DNA of 64,000 nt from Paenibacillus sp. XY044. GTDB lineage: Bacteria; Bacillota; Bacilli; Paenibacillales; Paenibacillaceae. Positions 26,444-35,030 of the stretch are shown piece by piece (the stretch's first letter is position 1; each line of letters opens with the position of its first letter). Below the pieces are notes generated by a model. That model searched no databases. It saw only the letters and a list, made by a program, of their open reading frames with translations, and was not told where the DNA came from. The translations under genes were made by a program, and so were the position numbers. The stretch lies in the NCBI RefSeq assembly GCF_002257645.1, contig NZ_NQMO01000007.1, positions 62,001-126,000 on the forward strand, written 5' to 3'.

Positions 26444-26995
26444 ATGAAAAAGCAACCCCAAATAACGGAGAAAACAAGACAGAAGTTTATAGAAGTTTTT
26501 TGTGAGTTATATAGCCAAAAGCCGATTGAGAGAATTTCGGTTCAGGAAATTGCGAATAAGTCAGGATATAACCGCAGCACCTTTTATCAATACTTTACTG
26601 ACATTTACGAATTGTTAGACTCTGTTGAAAATGACTTATTGAATGACATCAGAAATGAATTGGCGAATAAAGAGCTGTCAATGCATACGTTTCAAGATAC
26701 GCTCTATTGTCTGGACAAAAGAGAACATCTCCTGGTTCTTAATGCCCTATTGGGTGATTATGGAAGTACCCGTTTTTTAAAACGCTTAAAAAAAGAAATC
26801 ACTTTGGGTCAATTAGAATTAAACGTTCCGCAAAACCATCCCTTAACGCCATACTTCATTGAGTTTCACCTGACAACTTCCCTTTCTTTATTTCGTCTTT
26901 GGCTCCAGCGTCAAAAGGATTTATCGTCAGAAGAATTTTTCAAGTTAGTGGAGAACCTATATTCAAGAGGGATTACGCCCTTTTTTAAAGAATGA
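26444..26995 (+). CDS. TetR-family transcriptional regulator
   Basis: 183 residues. The helix-turn-helix is clear (ISVQEIANKSGYNRSTFYQY). The C-terminal effector domain resembles the TetR_C group with LYSRGITPFFKE at the end. The ATG is behind GTAGGAGGGAAAC. Gene order and the palindrome at 26339-26350 suggest it represses the divergent reductase gene. Confidence 0.88.
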   Translation: MKKQPQITEKTRQKFIEVFCELYSQKPIERISVQEIANKSGYNRSTFYQYFTDIYELLDSVENDLLNDIRNELANKELSMHTFQDTLYCLDKREHLLVLNALLGDYGSTRFLKRLKKEITLGQLELNVPQNHPLTPYFIEFHLTTSLSLFRLWLQRQKDLSSEEFFKLVENLYSRGITPFFKE

Positions 26996-27104
26996 GTCTG
27001 TCATTCAAACCAAATCCATATGTTAGGGTCCGCATTTTGTAAATACAGACTTCTGCAAGTTTTTCTTCAGAACGTCTTACATGAATGAACAATTTTAGCA
27101 TAGA

Positions 27105-27134
27105 AAAGAGCCCCATTCCTGAGGCTCTTTATTG
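27105..27134 (+). terminator. Terminator downstream of the TetR gene
   Basis: Arms AAAGAGCC (27105-27112) and GGCTCTTT (27123-27130), followed by ATTGTT. It lies about 110 bases after the TetR stop. Confidence 0.65.
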
Positions 27135-27228
27135 TTGAGAAACCCTTTTAAAAGGAAAGATGCCCGCCTTCCTCTTGGTTCCATAGTCCACGTTCCCAAA
27201 CCGTCTTGGCCTCACCTTTCTTTCCCGG

Positions 27229-28083
27229 CTAAACGCGAGTAAGCTTATCCGGGTTTCTTACGACGTAGATTCTGTCAAACTTTCCGCGTCGGTGTTGTAA
27301 AAATATAACGGCTACGGTTTTGTCCCCCGAACGTAGTACGATACCGGTCTCACCGTTCAAAGGGGCAAACTCGGAGTGAAGGCTACCCTGAGACTTTAGA
27401 CCATGGAGCGCGCCGGCTAGGATAAGAGCCACTTGATCGCGCGTTTGTATCGGAGACGTAGCCGCGACTACCTTTCCACCTCCGTCGGTAAAGAGGATGA
27501 CATCTTCACTCAGCAGGGACAGGACATGATCGACGTTACCTTGCTCAAGGGATGTGAGGAACCGGCTAACCCAATCCAATTCGACTGCTTCGGCGGCAAT
27601 CGGTTCTTCCTCGGATATTCCCAACTTGCTTCTTGCCCGGCTCATCAGCATGCGGCAATTCGTTTCTCGCTTGCCGAGCAGTTCGGCTATTTCGGGATAA
27701 TCGAATCCCAGGGCTTCACGCAAGACGAAAACCGCCCGCTCTGTCGGGGTCAACCGTTCGAGTAGTACGAGCATGGCGTACGACAGCAAATCGCGGCGGA
27801 CGAACTTCTCCTGCAAATCCTCCTCCGGTGTCCGAATCGGTTCGGGAAGCCAAGGACCGACGTATACTTCCCTCTTCCTCCTCGCCGACTTCTGCAGATC
27901 GAGACAGCGATTAGTTACCATTTTGCACAAATACGCTTTCGGCTCCTTCAATTTCTCGGGATGTATGTCGCACGCCTTAAAAAATACGTCCTGCACCGCA
28001 TCCTCAGCATCTGCTATAGAACCTGTCATTTGATACGCCAGTTTGAACAGAAGCGCTCTATATTGATCGTACATTTCCTCCAT
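27229..28083 (-). CDS. sigJ: ECF41-type RNA polymerase sigma factor (SigJ-like)
   Basis: 284 residues from the ATG at 28083, behind AAAAGGTGAGAAATCG. Region 2 (YQMTGSIADAEDAVQDVF) and region 4 (LTPTERAVFVLREALGFDY and ELLGKRETNCRMLMSRAR) are present. The C-terminal SnoaL-like extension carries FTDGGGKVVAA and ends in RNPDKLTRV. DGGGK and NPDKL are the two hallmark motifs of ECF41 factors, whose extension controls activity without a classical anti-sigma factor. Upstream on the same strand are an oxidoreductase remnant, an NmrA-like gene and azoR. A candidate ECF41 promoter precedes azoR at 30134-30160. Confidence 0.92.
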   Translation of the reverse strand: MEEMYDQYRALLFKLAYQMTGSIADAEDAVQDVFFKACDIHPEKLKEPKAYLCKMVTNRCLDLQKSARRKREVYVGPWLPEPIRTPEEDLQEKFVRRDLLSYAMLVLLERLTPTERAVFVLREALGFDYPEIAELLGKRETNCRMLMSRARSKLGISEEEPIAAEAVELDWVSRFLTSLEQGNVDHVLSLLSEDVILFTDGGGKVVAATSPIQTRDQVALILAGALHGLKSQGSLHSEFAPLNGETGIVLRSGDKTVAVIFLQHRRGKFDRIYVVRNPDKLTRV

Positions 28084-28212
28084 ACGATTTCTCACCTTTT
28101 CCGGAATGTCAGTATTTATGCAATTTTGTTCTCTTTGTTTTATCGTAGCTTACTGCCCGCATCCCATGCAAGATTCTTGAATCTCCACACAGGCTTTCCA
28201 TTTACAAATATA

Positions 28213-28500
28213 TTAAGTCCCCATTTGCGTCCCCACACCAATCCGCGACTTTCGCACAGGCCGATGTAGAAAAATTCCTTCTTCAGCTATTTGTGAACCG
28301 GTGCGAGGTGGCCCTCGGGATCGGCTACTCAGTTGATCCGCCTGTATGACGCCTTCTTTGCAGGTCATCTGATCCGTCTTGCCGGTGGTCAGATCGACGA
28401 TTCTCGCACAGTCACCAATACTGTAAACGCCCGGCACCCCTTGACGCGATAGCATTTCATCAACCAGCAAACCCTTCCATAATTGAATCGGAAATAATTG
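28213..28500 (-). pseudogene. FAD oxidoreductase remnant beside the ECF41 gene
   Basis: The minus strand contains GVYSIGDCARIVDLTTGKTD followed by a decayed C-terminal region. It aligns with the larger remnant at 975-1712, for example GACGATTCTCGCACAGTC in both. Only the FAD-contacting segment and some of the tail survive. Both copies of this partner are dead while one sigma factor remains intact. Confidence 0.8.
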
Positions 28501-28511
28501 CTCGCAAAGCC

Positions 28512-29336
28512 TTACAGGAAAGCGTCGGAATGATCGGTCACCCACTGTTTGAAGGTACGAGGTGCCCGGCCGGTTACTTCTTCCACTTTAGGAAGCACTT
28601 TAGAGAATTTTTGACCCTGTTTAGACAGATCAAAGAGAGCTTCAACCATTTCCGCAGGCATATGTCGAAGTAAGTGTTCGCGTGCGATATCGTCAGGGAT
28701 CGATTGAAACTCGATATCTCGCCCCAATACTTCGCCAAGTATACGCACTTGTTGTCTACGAGTTAGCGATTCGGGTCCGGTTAACGTATGAATCTTCCCT
28801 TCATGTCCGTCTGAGCTTAGAGCTTTCGCGGCGACGGCGGCAGTGTCCCGTGAATCGATGATTGGTATGCTGAGGTCTCCAAACGGCACCCGGACAACCC
28901 CTTCGGACCTGATTGAATCTTTCCATCGGAACGCATCGGTCATGAAGCCGTTGGGCCGCAGGAATGTCCAGGACGTGCCCGACTCCCGGACTGCCTGCTC
29001 GGCATTGAAGTGGAGTCGCGCAATGGCGTTTTCTACTCCAATTTCGACAGTTGCCGCTGAGAGCAATACGATATGCCGAACCCCGCACTGCCTGGCGATC
29101 CGAGGGAAGTTAAAGTCGGCGGCTAGCGGTAACATCCAGAATACTTTCTCCACGCCATCTAAAGCCGCTGAAAGTGACTCCGGCTTCATGAGATCTCCGG
29201 CCACCCCCTCAACCCCTACAGGAAAATTCGACTTCTCCGGATAGCGGCTGAGGGCCCGTAACCTATAACCGTCCTTATGCAGCAACCGTACTACTTCACG
29301 GCCTACCGAGCCTGTGGCACCTGTAACTAAGATCAT
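28512..29336 (-). CDS. NmrA-like NAD(P)-binding protein (atypical SDR)
   Basis: 274 residues. The nucleotide loop is VTGATGSVGREVVRLL, followed by RALSRYPEK and a middle region with SWTFLRPNGFMTDAF. It lacks the YxxxK catalytic pair, as usual for NmrA/quinone oxidoreductase 2-like proteins. Such proteins bind NAD(P) and sense or reduce quinone-type substrates. The ATG lies behind AAAGGATGGGAAATAA. It sits 26 bases after azoR on the same strand and before the sigma factor, so it is probably co-transcribed and an epimerase-like member of the ECF41 locus. Confidence 0.85.
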   Translation of the reverse strand: MILVTGATGSVGREVVRLLHKDGYRLRALSRYPEKSNFPVGVEGVAGDLMKPESLSAALDGVEKVFWMLPLAADFNFPRIARQCGVRHIVLLSAATVEIGVENAIARLHFNAEQAVRESGTSWTFLRPNGFMTDAFRWKDSIRSEGVVRVPFGDLSIPIIDSRDTAAVAAKALSSDGHEGKIHTLTGPESLTRRQQVRILGEVLGRDIEFQSIPDDIAREHLLRHMPAEMVEALFDLSKQGQKFSKVLPKVEEVTGRAPRTFKQWVTDHSDAFL

Positions 29337-29362
29337 TTATTTCCCATCCTTTACTATACTTA

Positions 29363-29983
29363 TTAGAATCCGGATGCTACTTTTGCTGCTTGAGCTAAGC
29401 CAGTTTCAATGATTTGCTGTGCGCGGTCTTGGAATTGATTGTGGCCTTCTACGATGACCGTTTCAATCGTTGTGATTCCCCAAAAACCAAGCATGCTTTT
29501 CACGTAATTTACAGACATCTCCTTTTGAGCCAGCGGGCCTTCGGAGTAAACGCTGCCTCGTGCGTTAAGAAGTACCACTTTCTTTGCGCTTTGCAATCCT
29601 ACCGGACCTTGTGCTGTATATTTGAATGTTTTTCGCGGTTGGCTAAGATAAGACAGGTAGGTCAGCAATTGAGCCGGAATCGTAAAATTCCAAAGCGGGA
29701 ACGCAATTACGACTTTATCAGCTGCAAGAAATTGTTCTGTGTAGCGATTAGCGATATTGACTGCTTTTTGTTCCTCGGCCGTAAGTTCAGCACTGTTGGC
29801 AAGCTTGATAATGCCCGAATACATTTCGCCGTTATAGTAAGGCAGCTCCGCTTCGAAAAGGTCTAATTCCGTAATACTGTCATTCGGATTTTTCGACCGG
29901 TACGCATTTACGAAAGCGTCGTACAGCTTTAAGCTGATGGATTGATCCCGATTGTTAGCTTTAACGAATAAAACATTTGCCAT
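29363..29983 (-). CDS. azoR: FMN-dependent NADH-azoreductase
   Basis: 206 residues from the ATG at 29983 behind TAGGAGGGTTATCAGAA; the frame is open to 30085 but without a ribosome binding site. It has the flavodoxin-like fold with the FMN-binding PLWNFTIPAQL segment and LNARGSVYSEGP. It reduces quinones and azo compounds with NADH and protects cells from electrophile stress. It is the first gene of a minus-strand run azoR - NmrA-like - oxidoreductase remnant - sigJ. A sequence resembling an ECF41 promoter lies about 150 bases upstream. Confidence 0.92.
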   Translation of the reverse strand: MANVLFVKANNRDQSISLKLYDAFVNAYRSKNPNDSITELDLFEAELPYYNGEMYSGIIKLANSAELTAEEQKAVNIANRYTEQFLAADKVVIAFPLWNFTIPAQLLTYLSYLSQPRKTFKYTAQGPVGLQSAKKVVLLNARGSVYSEGPLAQKEMSVNYVKSMLGFWGITTIETVIVEGHNQFQDRAQQIIETGLAQAAKVASGF

Positions 29984-30133
29984 TTCTGATAACCCTCCTA
30001 TTTTTTTGAAGATGTTTTCTTGTGTATTCAAGATGATCTCAGTAAACAAGGTAAGCCCTGCAAAGCCGCCTCCGAATGGATTCATGTCAAATCATTCATT
30101 GTTCTTCAACTCCCTTTTTCATTTTGCACATAT

Positions 30134-30160
30134 AACGATGTATGGCTCTGATTTGTAACA
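30134..30160 (-). promoter_or_regulatory. Candidate ECF41 promoter upstream of azoR
   Basis: On the minus strand TGTTACA (30160-30154), a 16-base spacer and CGTT (30137-30134). The reported ECF41 motif is TGTCACA-N16-CGTC, so each element has one mismatch. The same surroundings (CTCTGATTTGT.ACATCGGAA on the plus strand) recur at 1690-1708 beside the decayed paralogous locus, where the element reads TGTCACA. The recurrence supports a shared promoter. Confidence 0.5.
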
Positions 30161-30234
30161 TCGGAATCGAAACTCCGTTAAGCTTTACGATGAGGGGTCC
30201 TCGAAGTTGATCATTCTTATCATTGACGGCAAAC

Positions 30235-30338
30235 GATATATGTTCTTGTTGTCGGGTTTTATAAAGAACATATATCGTTAAAACAAAAAAAGCCGCAGCT
30301 ACGCGGCTATTAAGCGATATGTTCTTGTCGTCTTACAA
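30235..30338. repeat. Dispersed repeat, family B, copy 2
   Basis: Same layout as 369-470: a TATGTTCTTGTTGTC motif, its inverted copy (AAGAACATATA), CGTTAAAACAAAAAAAG, hairpin AGCCGC.GCTACGCGGCT, then TATGTTCTTGTCGTC and TTACAA. It ends minus-strand transcripts from the right, such as the anti-sigma gene at 30484. Confidence 0.8.
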
Positions 30339-30483
30339 TTATGTTCCATACTCCATAAAATTTTTGGTCTTTTACTTGTTTCTTTTGATACTGGACAACT
30401 TAGTCCAATCGTTTTGGCTGGCCGCCTCTTGGCTCTATAGCTATAGCGTTCAGTTGCGCAGGTATGGGATAGATGAACAAACG

Positions 30484-31494
30484 TTATTTCATATTGGAGA
30501 TAACTGCTTCTGCAAATTTGCGTAAATTATCATCATCAGCGGTATTAGTAACTACTGCGTAACTCCGATAATTACCATCGGCCACTTTCTCCGACCAATT
30601 TATAGACTTTTCACTTCCATTGGGATCCCGATAAAAATAAGCATCGACTCCTTTAATAGAGAGTATTGAGTCCGAGGAAGGCTGGCTATCATAAAAAATT
30701 GGCATTATTGGGATACTTAGGGATACATTGAGCTTCATTTCTTGATTCAGCTTGCTATAGAACCAACTTAACATTTGAGGCTCCGTTCCGCTTGGTCCTA
30801 TTGCATATTTGTATTTATTTCCAGTCTGTTCATCCGTAGCAAAGTTCCACACTTTCTCCTTTGAACTAGTGTTTAAGATATCATTTTGTAGTTCAGTCCG
30901 ACTAAGACTCCAGCCCATCCATTTAGATAACGGAATATTGATTTCGATTCCACGTTCCAGTAAATAATCATTCATTTGCTCAGGAGAATCAAACTTAAGA
31001 GGTTTAACTATAATGGAATAATGAGATCCTTTCTGTGGCAAAACTTCACCCTGCTGTTCTTGAATCGCATCTTTCCCAACAAAAACGGTCGCTTGTTCCC
31101 CATCTTTCAATCTCTCACGTATATCATTTAATATCTTTATCTCCTCTATAGGCGTCGATGGTATATCTGTTGGAGCTATCTGAAACACTGTATCACCTGA
31201 CTTATTATGTAGAGATAGTACATATTCGGAATAAGCTGCATAACAGGTTCCTCCGACCAGCACAAATACAAAGAGCATCATAGCCACGCGAGTAGCCATG
31301 TTTTTCCGTAATATGTTGTACGGCACACGTCTGCTATAGCGAGACTCTTCTCTCTCGTTAAGTAATCGGTTTACCACATTTGTTGTTACTTCACTACTCG
31401 AACGCACTGGAGAAGGGATATTGCGATAAGCTGCCAAGAGCTCCTCCAAATCATTATCGTTCCGGTGATATAGACGTCCACGATTCCTGCCCAT
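30484..31494 (-). CDS. Membrane anti-sigma-like protein
   Basis: 336 residues from the ATG at 31494, behind GAGGAGGGAAAAAATT. The N-terminal 60 residues are cytoplasmic and charged. A single membrane segment (VAMMLFVFVLVGGTCYAAY) follows, then an extracellular domain of about 240 residues. It overlaps the end of the ECF sigma gene by about 40 bases in another frame, so the two are translationally linked. This is the classical sigma/anti-sigma layout. I see no zinc-binding HxxxCxxC motif, so it is not a ZAS-type anti-sigma factor. The exact family was not recognised. Confidence 0.7.
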   Translation of the reverse strand: MGRNRGRLYHRNDNDLEELLAAYRNIPSPVRSSSEVTTNVVNRLLNEREESRYSRRVPYNILRKNMATRVAMMLFVFVLVGGTCYAAYSEYVLSLHNKSGDTVFQIAPTDIPSTPIEEIKILNDIRERLKDGEQATVFVGKDAIQEQQGEVLPQKGSHYSIIVKPLKFDSPEQMNDYLLERGIEINIPLSKWMGWSLSRTELQNDILNTSSKEKVWNFATDEQTGNKYKYAIGPSGTEPQMLSWFYSKLNQEMKLNVSLSIPIMPIFYDSQPSSDSILSIKGVDAYFYRDPNGSEKSINWSEKVADGNYRSYAVVTNTADDDNLRKFAEAVISNMK

Positions 31495-32038
31495 AATTTT
31501 TTCCCTCCTCATGCACGTAATTGCGTTGCATCTTATATCTCGTTCGCTCGTAACGTTTTCGCACTGTCGCTACCTTGCACTCGAGGATCACGGAGATCTC
31601 TTCAAATGTCAACTCTTCTACGACGCGTAAAAGCATAATCTGTCTCTCTTCCATCGACAATCCTCGTAGCAGTTCATCTACCCTCAATGAGGTATCGTAG
31701 TCAGTTGTAACTGCTTCAAGACGGAACAGATGCAACCTAGACATCAAACCTTTACGCTTTCGGATTAAATTTAAGCAATGATTGTAGGCAATCTTATACA
31801 ACCATGAGGTAAATGAGACCTTCCGAGTATATTTATCAATATTCTTGATCACTTGCAAAAAAACATCTTGTACAGCATCCTCTGCTTCCTCCCGGTTCCG
31901 AATTAAATTGTAGATATAGCGATACAAAGGAAGCTGATAGATTTCAATTACATGCCTAAAAGCATCCATGTTCCCAGCTTTAACCCAAAGTATCCATTCT
32001 TCAATATTTGCAGCATTATTGCGTATACTGTTTTCCAT
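31454..32038 (-). CDS. ECF RNA polymerase sigma factor
   Basis: 194 residues with only regions 2 and 4. Region 2 has NREEAEDAVQDVFLQVI and FTSWLYKIAYNHCLNLIRKR. Region 4 has LSMEERQIMLLRVVEELTFE and LECKVATVRKRYERTR. There is no C-terminal extension, so a separate anti-sigma protein is expected. The overlapping downstream membrane protein fits that role. The ATG follows AAAGAAAGGAGGGCAT. Confidence 0.92.
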   Translation of the reverse strand: MENSIRNNAANIEEWILWVKAGNMDAFRHVIEIYQLPLYRYIYNLIRNREEAEDAVQDVFLQVIKNIDKYTRKVSFTSWLYKIAYNHCLNLIRKRKGLMSRLHLFRLEAVTTDYDTSLRVDELLRGLSMEERQIMLLRVVEELTFEEISVILECKVATVRKRYERTRYKMQRNYVHEEGKNYGQESWTSISPER

Positions 32039-32331
32039 ATGCCCTCCTTTCTTTACTTCTCAAGGCCTTTGATAAATTTAAACACTCGAAGCCCTGCATT
32101 TGTGACAATCAATAAAATAAAATGCTATTAATATTTGTTACAAGAGATAGTCAATATATATCCTCAATATAACAAAGTGGCTCAATTATGCGACATACTG
32201 CTTTGCTTCTATCCTAACCAATCAACTGAAATTTTTCCGACGCTCGGCTATACCCTTGAGTCATAGCCAACAGCATGCCAGTTGCGGTAGCTAGCCCAAA
32301 CCGTTTATACTTTCGGATATCTTTAAAGTAA
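32039..32331. other. Intergenic stretch
   Basis: About 290 bases between the ECF sigma gene and the sugar-importer operon. It contains the sigma gene's ribosome binding site and AT-rich DNA where its promoter must lie. No ORF or repeat was recognised. Confidence 0.3.
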
Positions 32332-32368
32332 AAGCTGCATCCGCCATGGCAACGGATGCAGCTTCTTT
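32332..32368 (-). terminator. Terminator of the first importer operon
   Basis: Perfect 12-bp arms AAGCTGCATCCG (32332-32343) and CGGATGCAGCTT (32353-32364). Read on the minus strand they are followed by TTACTTTAAAG. It lies 37 bases after the binding-protein stop. Confidence 0.8.
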
Positions 32369-32404
32369 ATGCGTATCTGAACGGTTACTAGTTACTAACT
32401 CCAG

Positions 32405-33910
32405 CTATTTCTTGCTCGATTGATACCACTCGTTGGCCGCTTTGATCATCTCGCTGCCCCCATCGGCTTTCCACTGCTCCACGAACTTGTCGTAGCCCGA
32501 CAACGGCTCGGCCCCGGTAATGTACTTTATGAACGTATCCTCCGCCAGCTTTTGCAGCTTTTGAACGTTTTTCGATACTTCCGGAATCGGTGGCGCGGTG
32601 ATCAGGGCGTCCCCGAAAAGGATGTCCTTCGCGTTCTTCTGATAGGTTTCATAATAAGTCTGAACGTATTTGTTCTTTCTGACGCGGGCTTCCCAATAGG
32701 TTGGATAATTGGTTTCATCCACTCCGGTCAGGAAGGTGCTGCCATTATTCCATTCCTCGTTAAACTTAGGCAGAATAGGATAATACTTGCCGTCTTCCAC
32801 TTTATAATGAGTTCCTTCGATGCCGAGCGCATTGCCCTTGAAGATTTCCTCGTCCATCTTCAAATCCAGATACTTCATCGCCTCATCCTTGTTAGTCGAC
32901 CACTTCGGAATCGCTACAAAATATGAAATGCCTCCTGTGCCGACTTGGGCGGCTTTACCATCGTCTCCCTTCATGTAAGGGAGAATGGCGATCTTGCCAT
33001 CCGGATTGTTCTTCTCCAGAGCCAAATTGATATTCTCAGCGTCAAACCATCCGGCGCGGTACATGAATGCTTTGCCGCTGGTAAATTTCTCGATCACCGT
33101 ATTGGATTGGTTGATAGCCCATTCGGGGTCGATCAGGCCCTCATTGTACAGCTTGTTCATGAACGCCAAATACTCCTTTGTTGTAGGATCATCCACATAA
33201 TGGACGATTTCACCGTTCGATTCCTTCCAGTACGTCGACGGGCCATACATCCAGCCGAAGGTAGAGGCTACTTCTGCTTGAAAGGGATCTTTCCCGCCCG
33301 CAAACGGAATGACGTTCTTCTTCTCTTTGACCGCCTTTAATACGTTATACAGCTCGTCACGCGTCGTAGGCTCTTTCAATCCAAGCTCATCCAGCCAGTC
33401 CTGTCGGTACACGAGAGCCGTACCTGTGTTAACGCCAGAGCTTCCTTCCGGAATCGCATAGGTATGTCCGTCGATTTTGGCTCCATCCCAGGAAGCTTGA
33501 CTGATCACCTTTTTCAAGTTGCTTCCATACTTATCCAAAAGGTCGTCCAGCGGCTCCAGCGCACCCGAGGAAGACAGCTTGGCGAACTGGTTTGGGGTTA
33601 GCTTCATGAAGTCGTAAGGCTCCTTGTTGGCCATCAGTAAGTTCAGCTTCTCATCGGCATTCTCTACCGGCAGCATATCGTACTTGACATCGTAGCCGGT
33701 CTTTTCTTTCAAATATTTGGCGACGGGGTCGGTATTGGGTTCGAAGCGGCTGTACTGCATTAACTCGCGCAGCTGAGGCTTATCCCCATTTCCTTGCTTT
33801 TCTCCCGCATTATTCGATTGGGTCGGCCCGGACTTTGAACAACCGCTGACGATAATAGACGCTGCAATGAGAGTCACGGCTGATATTTTCCATAATTTCT
33901 TACGATTCAC
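32405..33910 (-). CDS. ABC sugar importer, substrate-binding lipoprotein (LplA/YtcQ-like)
   Basis: 501 residues from the GTG at 33910, which lies behind AGGAGGGGTTATC; the frame is open to 33970 without a ribosome binding site. It has a lipoprotein signal (AASIIVSGCSKSG, Cys near 24) and a family 1 extracellular solute-binding fold. It is large, as in the oligosaccharide- or aldouronate-binding LplA/YtcQ group. Together with the two permeases upstream it captures a complex sugar outside the cell. There is no ATPase gene in the cluster, so a shared MsmX-type ATPase probably drives it. Confidence 0.92.
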   Translation of the reverse strand: MNRKKLWKISAVTLIAASIIVSGCSKSGPTQSNNAGEKQGNGDKPQLRELMQYSRFEPNTDPVAKYLKEKTGYDVKYDMLPVENADEKLNLLMANKEPYDFMKLTPNQFAKLSSSGALEPLDDLLDKYGSNLKKVISQASWDGAKIDGHTYAIPEGSSGVNTGTALVYRQDWLDELGLKEPTTRDELYNVLKAVKEKKNVIPFAGGKDPFQAEVASTFGWMYGPSTYWKESNGEIVHYVDDPTTKEYLAFMNKLYNEGLIDPEWAINQSNTVIEKFTSGKAFMYRAGWFDAENINLALEKNNPDGKIAILPYMKGDDGKAAQVGTGGISYFVAIPKWSTNKDEAMKYLDLKMDEEIFKGNALGIEGTHYKVEDGKYYPILPKFNEEWNNGSTFLTGVDETNYPTYWEARVRKNKYVQTYYETYQKNAKDILFGDALITAPPIPEVSKNVQKLQKLAEDTFIKYITGAEPLSGYDKFVEQWKADGGSEMIKAANEWYQSSKK

Positions 33911-34076
33911 GATAACCCCTCCTCTATATTTAGAGACTTTCCTTGTACATGTTCCAATAGCTGATTTCAATTTATACGCTCACTTTCATCCATCCGGCTG
34001 ATGCATCACTTTAGACAGCCTTCAGCGCAGCCTAATCACCCCCTCATTGGAGTTACGTCCTGCCTGATTCATGTGG

Positions 34077-35009
34077 CTATTCTTTGACGGAGCCAATAAG
34101 AACACCCTTTACAAAATACTTTTGCAGGAAAGGGTACACGAGAAGAATCGGTACTGTTGCGAGTATGATCGAAGCTGCCTGAATCGCCTGTGGCGAACTG
34201 TTCATAGCTTTGTCAGCCATGTTGCCCGATTGCAAAAACGTATCGCTGGACGTAACGAACAGCTCTTTCAAGTACAACTGGAGCGGTTTGTTCTCAGGTG
34301 AGTTAATGTAGATCAGTGAAGCGAAATAATCGTTCCAGAAGGCGACGGCGTAGAACAGGGCAATGGTCGCGAGCACTGGCAGTGAGAGCGGCAGCGTAAT
34401 TTTCCACAGAATGGATAGATTGCTGGCTCCGTCCAGCTTCGCAGATTCCTCCAGGCTGTCCGGAAGACCTTCAAAGTAATTTTTAATAATAAGCATGTTG
34501 TATACGCTGATCATGCCCGGCAGGAACAGTACCGGCAGCTTGTCGATTAGGTGCAAGTTCTGCATCAGCAGGTAGGTGGGGATTAGTCCGCCTGAAAACA
34601 ACATCGTGAAAATATACATCAGAATGAAAAATTTCCTTCCGCGAAGCCGCTTCTTGGATAGCGGATATGCAGCCAATGTTGTCATAGCCAGCGCCAGCAG
34701 CGTACCCAGCACCGTCACGGTAACCGAAACGCGCAGGGAGCCAAGAAAGCTGCTCTGCGTCAGCACATAACGGTATGTGCCAAACTGAATGTCCACCGGC
34801 AGTAGCCCTACCATCCCTGATACAACGGCGGCTTCACTGCTAAGTGACTTGGCGATCAGGTTCAAAAACGGCACAACGGTAGTCACCGCAAGAAGTACGA
34901 AAAAAGTGATGTTAAGCACATGAAAGATGCGCTCGGACAGCGATAACCGAATGCCTCGCCGGCGGGTTGGAACGGGTTGCGGCTCAGGCTTGACGGAAAC
35001 GGATTTCAT
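34077..35009 (-). CDS. ABC sugar importer, permease (LplC/YtcP-like)
   Basis: 310 residues with six membrane helices. The conserved EAA loop reads EESAKLDGASNLSILWKITL, which contacts the ATPase. The C-terminal end (FLQKYFVKGVLIGSVKE) is typical of the YtcP/LplC group. It starts 22 bases after the LplB-like permease and forms the membrane channel with it. Confidence 0.94.
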   Translation of the reverse strand: MKSVSVKPEPQPVPTRRRGIRLSLSERIFHVLNITFFVLLAVTTVVPFLNLIAKSLSSEAAVVSGMVGLLPVDIQFGTYRYVLTQSSFLGSLRVSVTVTVLGTLLALAMTTLAAYPLSKKRLRGRKFFILMYIFTMLFSGGLIPTYLLMQNLHLIDKLPVLFLPGMISVYNMLIIKNYFEGLPDSLEESAKLDGASNLSILWKITLPLSLPVLATIALFYAVAFWNDYFASLIYINSPENKPLQLYLKELFVTSSDTFLQSGNMADKAMNSSPQAIQAASIILATVPILLVYPFLQKYFVKGVLIGSVKE

Positions 35010-35030
35010 AACAGGATGGTCAGCCCCTTT

